Source: Kitasatospora purpeofusca (lineage in GTDB: Bacteria > Actinomycetota > Actinomycetes > Streptomycetales > Streptomycetaceae). Taken from it: a stretch of 64,000 nucleotides of DNA. The translations under genes were made by a program, and so were the position numbers. The stretch lies in assembly GCF_000718025.1 (NCBI RefSeq), contig NZ_JODS01000003.1, forward strand, positions 500,698 to 564,697, in the 5' to 3' direction. Position 1 is the first letter of the stretch; the number at the start of each line of letters is the position of its first letter. The notes below the pieces were generated by a model. That model made no database searches. It was given only the letters and a program-made list of their open reading frames with translations, and was not told the origin of the DNA. Shown one piece after another: positions 59,084-64,000 of the stretch.

Positions 59084-60850
59084 ATGCGGGCCGACGGGCG
59101 GCAGGACGTGTCATCGCGGGATCGGGCATCGCAGGTTCGGGCAGCGCGGGTTCGGGCGTCGCGGGGGCGTCGTACGAGTGTGGTGGCCACGGTCGCGCTG
59201 GCGGCCGCGGCCGGTCTGGTGGCGGGCGGCTGCTCGGCCGGTGGCGCGCCTACTCCCGCTGCCCCCTCCGACAGCGCGTCGCCCGCTGCTGCCCCCTCCG
59301 GTGCGGCCCCCTCCGGTGCTGTTTCCTCCGGTGCCGCCCCGGCGGGCCTCGCGGGGGCGGCCGGCGGCGCGGCGGCCGTCACGCCGCTGGAGGCGCTGCC
59401 CGCCGAGGTACCGCCCGCGCTCGCCCCCTACTACGCGCAGCGGCTCGGCTGGACGCCCTGCGACGACGGCTTCGAATGCACCACCTTCCGGGTGCCGCTG
59501 GACTACGACCGCCCCGCGGACGGCGACCTCACCCTGGCCGCTGTCCGCGCCCCCGCCGTTCCGGCCGCTCCGGCCGGGGCCGGCGACCCGGTCGCCCCCG
59601 GCGAGCGGCTCGGCTCGCTGCTGCTCAACCCGGGTGGCCCCGGCGGCTCGGCCGTCGAGTACGTCGAGGGCGTGGCCCGCACCTACGACGCCGGCGTCCG
59701 CGCCCGCTACGACCTGGTCGGTCTCGACCCGCGCGGGGTCGGCCGCAGTTCACCCGTCACCTGCCTCGACGGGGAACGGATGGACGCCTACACCGCCGTC
59801 GACATCACCCCCGACGACCAGGCCGAGGTCGACGCCCTGGTGACCGCCGCCAAGGAGTTCGCCGAAGGCTGCCGGCAGCGGTCCGGCGACCGGCTCGGCC
59901 ACCTGAGCACCGTCGAGGCCGCCCGCGACCTGGACGTGCTGCGCGCGCTGCTCGGCGACGAACGGCTCCACTACGTCGGCAAGTCCTACGGCACCTTCCT
60001 CGGCGCCACCTACGCGGGCCTGTTCCCCGGCCGCACCGGCCGGATGGTGCTCGACGGCGCGATGGACCCCTCGCTCGACTCCCTCACCGGCAACCGCACC
60101 CAGGCGGGCGGCTTCGAGACCGCCTGGGCCGCCTTCGCCCGGGACTGCGCCGCCCGCGAGGACTGCCCGCTCGGCCGGACCGAGCAGCAGGCCGGCGAGC
60201 GGCTCAGCGCTCTGTTCGCCGAGGTCGACGCCCACCCGCTGACGACCACCGACGGCGCCCGCCGGCTCAGCGAGGCACAGGCGACCACCGGCGTCATCCA
60301 GGCCATGTACGCGGACTTCCTCTGGCCCCGGCTGCGCACCGCGCTCGCCGAGGCCGCGACGGGCGACGGCACCGGCCTGCTCAGGCTCTCCGACGACTAC
60401 TACGGGCGGGAGGTGGACGGCTCGTACCCCAACCTGATGTTCGCCAACATGGCGGTGAACTGCCTCGACCTGCCCGCGCCGTTCGCAGGCCCCGACGACG
60501 CCGCCCGTGCCGTCCCGGACTTCGAGCGGACCTCGCCGAGGTTCGGACGCGACATGGCCTGGATGGCGCTGACCTGCACCTACTGGCCGGTCCGGCCGAC
60601 CGGCACACCGCACACCGTCCGGGCCGCCGGAGCCGCCCCGATCGTGGTCGTCGGCACCACCCGGGACCCGGCCACCCCCTACGCGTGGGCGCAGGCACTG
60701 GCCGGGCAGCTGGAGTCCGGACGCCTGCTCACCTACGACGGCGACGGCCACACCGCGTACGGCCGGCACGACACCTGCCTCGACGGCGCGGTCAACCGCT
60801 TCCTGCTGGGCGGCGAGCCGCCGGAGGACGGCAAGACCTGTGGGCGGTGA
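59084..60850 (+). CDS. TAP-type alpha/beta hydrolase lipoprotein (tripeptidyl aminopeptidase-like)
   Basis: The 588-residue protein has a twin-Arg-like basic start (RASRGRRTSVVATVALAAAA) and a lipobox ending in GLVAGGCSAG, followed by an Ala/Ser/Pro linker. The peptidase domain has LLNPGGPGGSAVEYV (oxyanion region), the nucleophile elbow YVGKSYGTFLGATYA, acid in TTRDPATPYAWA and His in DGDGHTAYGRHDTC. This matches the SlpD/SlpE and Tap family of mycelium-associated peptidases, which remove tripeptides from exported proteins. ATG 59084 has AAGGGA seven bases upstream. Confidence 0.9.
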   Translation: MRADGRQDVSSRDRASQVRAARVRASRGRRTSVVATVALAAAAGLVAGGCSAGGAPTPAAPSDSASPAAAPSGAAPSGAVSSGAAPAGLAGAAGGAAAVTPLEALPAEVPPALAPYYAQRLGWTPCDDGFECTTFRVPLDYDRPADGDLTLAAVRAPAVPAAPAGAGDPVAPGERLGSLLLNPGGPGGSAVEYVEGVARTYDAGVRARYDLVGLDPRGVGRSSPVTCLDGERMDAYTAVDITPDDQAEVDALVTAAKEFAEGCRQRSGDRLGHLSTVEAARDLDVLRALLGDERLHYVGKSYGTFLGATYAGLFPGRTGRMVLDGAMDPSLDSLTGNRTQAGGFETAWAAFARDCAAREDCPLGRTEQQAGERLSALFAEVDAHPLTTTDGARRLSEAQATTGVIQAMYADFLWPRLRTALAEAATGDGTGLLRLSDDYYGREVDGSYPNLMFANMAVNCLDLPAPFAGPDDAARAVPDFERTSPRFGRDMAWMALTCTYWPVRPTGTPHTVRAAGAAPIVVVGTTRDPATPYAWAQALAGQLESGRLLTYDGDGHTAYGRHDTCLDGAVNRFLLGGEPPEDGKTCGR

Positions 60851-60907
60851 GGGAGTGCCCGTTACGATGGGCGCCCCCTCACCTCCTCGTCCCTCCCGGA
60901 GCCCACC

Positions 60908-61564
60908 GTGCTCGGAGTCAACGACCTGACGACCTACGTCCTCGGCGCCCTCGTCATCGTCCTCCTCCCCGGCCCCAACTCCCTCTACGTGCTCTCGGTC
61001 GCCGCCCGCAAGGGCGTCCGCACCGGGTACCGGGCCGCCGCCGGCGTCTTCGTCGGCGACTTCACCCTCATCAGCCTGACCTCGCTCGGCGCCGCCTCCC
61101 TGCTGAAGGCCAACCCGGCCGTCTTCGCCGTGGTGAAGTTCGGCGGCGCCGCCTACCTGCTCTGGATAGGCATCGGCATGCTGCGCGCCGCCCGCGGCCT
61201 GTGGCGCGAGCACCGGGCCTCCGACGAGCCGGCCGACGGCGCCGCCGAGGCCGCCGGGCCCACCGAGCGCCCGTTCCGCCGCGCCCTGGTGATCAGCCTC
61301 CTGAACCCCAAGGCGATCCTCTTCCTGCTCTCCTTCTTCACCCAGTTCGTGGACCCCTCCTACGGCAGCCCGGTGCTCTCCTTCACCCTCCTCGGCGGGA
61401 TCCTGCAGGGCTTCAGCGTCCTCTACCTCTCCGTGCTGATCTTCGCGGGCACCTCGCTCGCCACCGCCTTCCGCCGCCGCAAGCGCCTCTCCGCCACCCT
61501 CACCGGCAGCGTCGCCGCCCTCTTCGCCGGCTTCGCCGCCAAGCTCGCCGTCTCCTCCGCCTGA
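60908..61564 (+). CDS. LysE/RhtB-family amino acid exporter
   Basis: The 218-residue protein has six helices and the family opening LGALVIVLLPGPNSLYVLSV followed by AARKGVRTGYRAAAGVFVGD. The conserved second block is FGGAAYLLWIGIGMLRAARG, then LVISLLNPKAILFLLSFFTQ. Members export amino acids or similar small molecules; LeuE-type leucine exporters are the closest subgroup by feel. Start GTG 60908 has GGAG seven bases upstream. It sits just before tRNA-Thr on the same strand. Confidence 0.88.
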   Translation: MLGVNDLTTYVLGALVIVLLPGPNSLYVLSVAARKGVRTGYRAAAGVFVGDFTLISLTSLGAASLLKANPAVFAVVKFGGAAYLLWIGIGMLRAARGLWREHRASDEPADGAAEAAGPTERPFRRALVISLLNPKAILFLLSFFTQFVDPSYGSPVLSFTLLGGILQGFSVLYLSVLIFAGTSLATAFRRRKRLSATLTGSVAALFAGFAAKLAVSSA

Positions 61565-61596
61565 CCCGGCCCCGCCCCCACCCCCTTCCCACCGCG

Positions 61597-61626
61597 TTAC
61601 GGATCACCCGCGAACCTGTGTAGACT
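61597..61626 (+). promoter_or_regulatory. promoter of tRNA-Thr
   Basis: TTACGG (61597-61602) and TAGACT (61621-61626) are separated by 18 bases and lie 30 bases upstream of the tRNA 5' end, as expected for a vegetative promoter. Confidence 0.55.
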
Positions 61627-61656
61627 GGCCCGCGTTGCCGAGCCTTCGGCAGCGGT

Positions 61657-61730
61657 GCCGCCTTAGCTCAGTTGGCCAGAGCAACGCACTCGTAATGCGT
61701 AGGTCGCGGGTTCGAATCCCGCAGGCGGCT
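61657..61730 (+). tRNA. tRNA-Thr (CGT)
   Basis: The cloverleaf is complete. Acceptor GCCGCCT pairs with AGGCGGC and discriminator T follows. The D arm is GCTC, the anticodon arm ACGCA-CTCGTAA-TGCGT gives anticodon CGT, and the T arm GCGGGTTCGAATCCCGC is standard. CCA is not encoded. It borders an accessory region, as tRNA-linked insertion points often do. Confidence 0.95.
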
Positions 61731-61736
61731 CTGTAG

Positions 61737-61773
61737 AAGCCCCAGGACTCACTCGCCGTGACCTGGGGCTTTT
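61737..61773 (+). terminator. Rho-independent terminator of tRNA-Thr
   Basis: AAGCCCCAGG and CCTGGGGCTT pair across a 15-base loop and are followed by TTT. It begins seven bases after the tRNA. Confidence 0.8.
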
Positions 61774-61829
61774 GCCTTTACTGCGCCCGTCGGCGCCGTC
61801 GTGCGCGGACGGTCTTCGTGTTCGCGGTC

Positions 61830-62390
61830 TCAGTTTTCGGCCGGGCTGGGGGAAAGTCCGAGGAGACGCGGTCGCAGCAGATCCAGGACGTGGGTCCAGT
61901 TGTACTTGTCGCGGCCCCCGCCGGACTTGGGCTTGTGGGGGACGTAGTCGCCGATCAGGACACCCATCGACCGGAGCCTGGCCAGGCTCTCCCCGTATGC
62001 GGGGTGGGCGGCCTGGGCGGCGTTGACATAGGGCTGGACGGCGACGGGGATGCCGAGGCCGTACGCCTCGCAGAGGATGCCGAGCGCGAGGGTGTCGGAG
62101 ATGCCGGCGGCCCACTTGTTGATGGTGTTGAAGGTGGCCGGGGCAACCGCGATGGCGTCGGCCGGGGGCAACGGCTGGGGGATGCTCGGCGTGCGCCAGG
62201 CTGAGCGGATCGGGTAGCCGGTCTGGGCTTCGACGGCCTCCTGGTCTATGAAGCCGAGCCCGTTCGGGGTCGCGATCACGCCGACTCCCCAGCCCTCGGC
62301 ATGGGCTGCGGTGATCAGTTCGCCCACTCCGTCGGCGATGCCCGACGCGCAGACGACGACGTAGAGGAACGGCTCGCGGTGCTCGGTCAA
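61830..62390 (-). CDS. flavoprotein (EpiD/Dfp-like decarboxylase family)
   Basis: The 186-residue protein has the flavoprotein fold of HFCD enzymes: YVVVCASGIADGV (first strand), DAIAVAPATFNTINKWAAGI (the P-A-T-x-N-T segment) and GIPVAVQPYVN. The family decarboxylates cysteine-containing substrates in CoA or lantibiotic synthesis; this short lone type has no known substrate. The start TTG 62390 overlaps the stop of the XRE regulator (TTGA) and has GGAG seven bases upstream, so the two are coupled. Confidence 0.8.
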   Translation of the reverse strand: MTEHREPFLYVVVCASGIADGVGELITAAHAEGWGVGVIATPNGLGFIDQEAVEAQTGYPIRSAWRTPSIPQPLPPADAIAVAPATFNTINKWAAGISDTLALGILCEAYGLGIPVAVQPYVNAAQAAHPAYGESLARLRSMGVLIGDYVPHKPKSGGGRDKYNWTHVLDLLRPRLLGLSPSPAEN

Positions 62391-63661
62391 ACCTGGACTC
62401 CCAACTCCTGACAGAAACGGCGAAGCTCCGGGACGGCGCCACGCGGGTCGCGAGCGGCCATGTCACCGGCCAGCTCGAGCACGCTGGGCCGTCGGCGGAT
62501 GTCCTCCGAGGCACAGCTCTCTGCGATCCTGAGCGCTTTGTATCCCTCGGCCAGTCTGCCCTGCTGGCTGTAGGCCCGTGCAGCCTCCACCCACAGGGCC
62601 GCCCGGCGTTCGGGGACCGGGATGCGCCTGCGCATCAGCGGCTGGGCGGCTTCCAGCGCCGCTCCGGCGTCGCCGAGGACGACCGAGGCGCTCACCGAGT
62701 GGAGCGCGACGTTGGTGGGACTGAAGTTTGCCCAGGCTTCGGCGCTGTCGAGGTCGACGTAGCGCGCGACCTCCTGAGCCTCGGAGAGGAATTCGGCGGT
62801 CGTGGCGCGGTCACCGCCGGCGCTTGCGGCCGTCACCCCGCGAAGGAGCATGAGCCCCAGCGCGGCGAGGTACTCGGGTGGGCGCCGGTCGTAGCTGCCG
62901 GAAAGCTGGTCGGCGGTGTGCCGGATGAGGGTGACGGCGGGCGCGGTGTGCCGGTCGCGCGCTAGGACGTGCGCCTGAACGCGGACGCTGGAGGCCATCA
63001 CCACGGGGTCGGCGCTCCGTTCGGCCTCGGCCATGGCACGGTCGACCGCCAGCCAGGCGTTGCCGTGGTCGCCGAGCTTGAGCAGCAGGCTGACCGCGGT
63101 CTGGTACGCCGTCGCGAGGAGGCCGGACAGGACTTGATCGTCGCCGCGGGAGGCATCCTGGGCCTGGCGAAGGTCGGCGATCAGCGAGGGCAGAGCGCCT
63201 TCGAGTTCGGCGTACCGGCAGGTGTAGAACAGCCTCCGAACCTGGGAGAGCCGGGCCGCGAGTGCGGCCCGGGGTTGTGGCGCGTGATCGGCTGGAACAG
63301 GTCCGGGCAGCAGCGCCTGGACCAGCTCTATCCTCACGCGGGGACGGGGCGTCGGGGTCGCGAGCGCGGCGACGCTCGCGGCCAGGAAGTTGCGACGGTG
63401 CATGTCGTCCGTCCTGCTGTCCGCACTGGTATGGGAGGACAGGCCGAGGCTTTCCAGTGGGATGTCAAGCACGGCTGCGACAGCGCGCAGGACGTCGATG
63501 TCCTGCGTCCCCTTGCCGCTCTCCAACCGGCTGATCTTCGACTGGTGGTAGCCCAGTTCGGTGGCCACGTCCGCCTGCGACCGGCCGCTCAACACTCGCG
63601 CGCGGCGGATCACCTCTCCGATCCCACCCGCAGCGGAGTGTCCTGTGGCCGTCCGCGACAT
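62387..63661 (-). CDS. XRE-family regulator with TPR-like domain
   Basis: The 424-residue protein has an N-terminal HTH (IRRARVLSGRSQADVATELG, YHQSKISRLESG) and a large helical C-terminal region with TPR-type helices (NAWLAVDRAMAEAERSADP, AALWVEAARAYSQQGRLAEG). Such proteins resemble streptomycete regulators and are coupled here to a flavoprotein gene. ATG 63661 (MSRTATGHS) has AGGAGAA upstream; the frame to 63742 is unsupported. Codon use is slightly less GC-biased than the core genes, fitting an accessory locus. Confidence 0.88.
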   Translation of the reverse strand: MSRTATGHSAAGGIGEVIRRARVLSGRSQADVATELGYHQSKISRLESGKGTQDIDVLRAVAAVLDIPLESLGLSSHTSADSRTDDMHRRNFLAASVAALATPTPRPRVRIELVQALLPGPVPADHAPQPRAALAARLSQVRRLFYTCRYAELEGALPSLIADLRQAQDASRGDDQVLSGLLATAYQTAVSLLLKLGDHGNAWLAVDRAMAEAERSADPVVMASSVRVQAHVLARDRHTAPAVTLIRHTADQLSGSYDRRPPEYLAALGLMLLRGVTAASAGGDRATTAEFLSEAQEVARYVDLDSAEAWANFSPTNVALHSVSASVVLGDAGAALEAAQPLMRRRIPVPERRAALWVEAARAYSQQGRLAEGYKALRIAESCASEDIRRRPSVLELAGDMAARDPRGAVPELRRFCQELGVQV

Positions 63662-63724
63662 GGCTTCTCCTGCCAATGCTGATCCTGCCCTGGCGAGCCG
63701 AGCGTAGCCGCACCAGGACAACCC

Positions 63725-63754
63725 GTCATGCACGATCTGCATGGGTCATGCACG
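63725..63754. promoter_or_regulatory. possible operator of the XRE/flavoprotein pair
   Basis: GTCATGCACG occurs twice, 20 bases apart (63725-63734 and 63745-63754), and ATGCA-CGATC-TGCAT forms an inverted repeat between them. It lies about 65-95 bases upstream of the XRE start, a fitting place for autoregulation. Confidence 0.45.
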
Positions 63755-63911
63755 CGGAGCCCATGCCCTAACCGTGGTGCACCGAGATGGAGTTGTCTGG
63801 ACGTCGGCAGCTCGACCACCCTCGCAGCTCGCGATTCCACGCTCCCGCATGACTGAGGCCCATCTGCGGTCTCTCGCATGCGCGGCTCTACCCAGTGGCT
63901 AAGACCGTGTC

Positions 63912-64000
63912 CTATGTGGTGAAGCGGGCCAGGTGCTTGTAGCAGCACAGGGTGGCGGCAAGGCCGAGAAAGGCCAGGTAGTTTCGGGGGTCGCGTTCGT
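63912..64000 (-). CDS. IS5-like transposase, C-terminal fragment (cut by window edge)
   Basis: The minus strand entering from the right edge reads ERDPRNYLAFLGLAATLCCY, then KHLARFTT and a TAG stop. This is the typical C-terminus of IS5-type transposases in streptomycetes. Only about 29 residues are inside the window, so completeness is unknown. GGACACGGTCTTAG just past the stop may be part of the element's terminal inverted repeat. Confidence 0.65.
   Translation of the reverse strand, partial: ERDPRNYLAFLGLAATLCCYKHLARFTT

Overview
The window is a high-GC actinomycete chromosome segment, almost certainly Streptomycetaceae (Streptomyces or Kitasatospora). The evidence is strong GC bias at third codon positions, many GTG and TTG starts, and family-specific developmental genes: wblA, bldG with its anti-sigma partner, a Crp regulator, and the ssd/Tad pilus cluster. 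From memory, the gene order from about 3.7 to 60 kb resembles the region around wblA, crp, acs, bldG and topA of S. coelicolor.

Layout. 1-3.6 kb is an accessory junction: the 5' end of an IS701-like transposase gene, two neighbouring SRA-HNH (type IV) restriction genes (one with an N-terminal sulfur-binding-like domain), a tyrosine-integrase remnant, and an intact tRNA-Pro(CGG). A decayed second copy of the integrase end, hairpin and tRNA lies upstream, so this looks like the scar of an integrative element. 3.7-9.1 kb: metallophosphoesterase, CGNR zinc-finger regulator, YqeY protein, class A PBP and wblA. 9.3-15.5 kb: a pair of ArsA/Get3-like ATPases, a DUF4177 protein, a RidA protein, a NUDIX protein, a small coupled ORF, an MBL-fold hydrolase and crp. 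15.8-24.6 kb: an ArsR-type regulator divergent from a PEP-mutase family enzyme, nth, a CoA-pyrophosphatase-type NUDIX, a MarP-like protease, an alpha/beta hydrolase, a holin-family protein and nhaA. 25-31 kb: serine hydrolase, acetyl-CoA synthetase, and a SulP-carbonic anhydrase fusion. 31.6-42.1 kb: MinD-like ATPase, degenerate Fic-like protein, HAD phosphatase, then the ssd-tadA-tadB-tadC-DUF4244-TadE-Rv3654c-like pilus operon. 42.1-49 kb: DEAH helicase with a four-cysteine motif, bldG, anti-sigma factor, lipoprotein, methyltransferase and a DUF3592-like protein. 49.4-57.6 kb: topA, a giant MFS-like/thymidylate kinase fusion and a DNA polymerase III delta-prime-like gene. 57.8-61.6 kb: esterase-like membrane protein, TAP-type lipoprotein peptidase and LysE exporter. 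61.7-64 kb is accessory again: tRNA-Thr(CGT), an XRE/flavoprotein pair, and the 3' end of an IS5-like transposase.

The core is thus housekeeping and development: DNA topology, replication clamp loading, dTTP supply, envelope synthesis and signalling through WblA and BldG. It is flanked by two tRNA-linked accessory edges. The most unusual items are the tRNA-Pro restriction scar, a frame break at the 5' end of tadB, palindromes upstream of wblA, a degenerate Fic-like protein beside a MinD-like ATPase, and the Tmk fusion with its coiled coil and repeated C-terminal tail. I saw no CRISPR array, rRNA operon or biosynthetic gene cluster.
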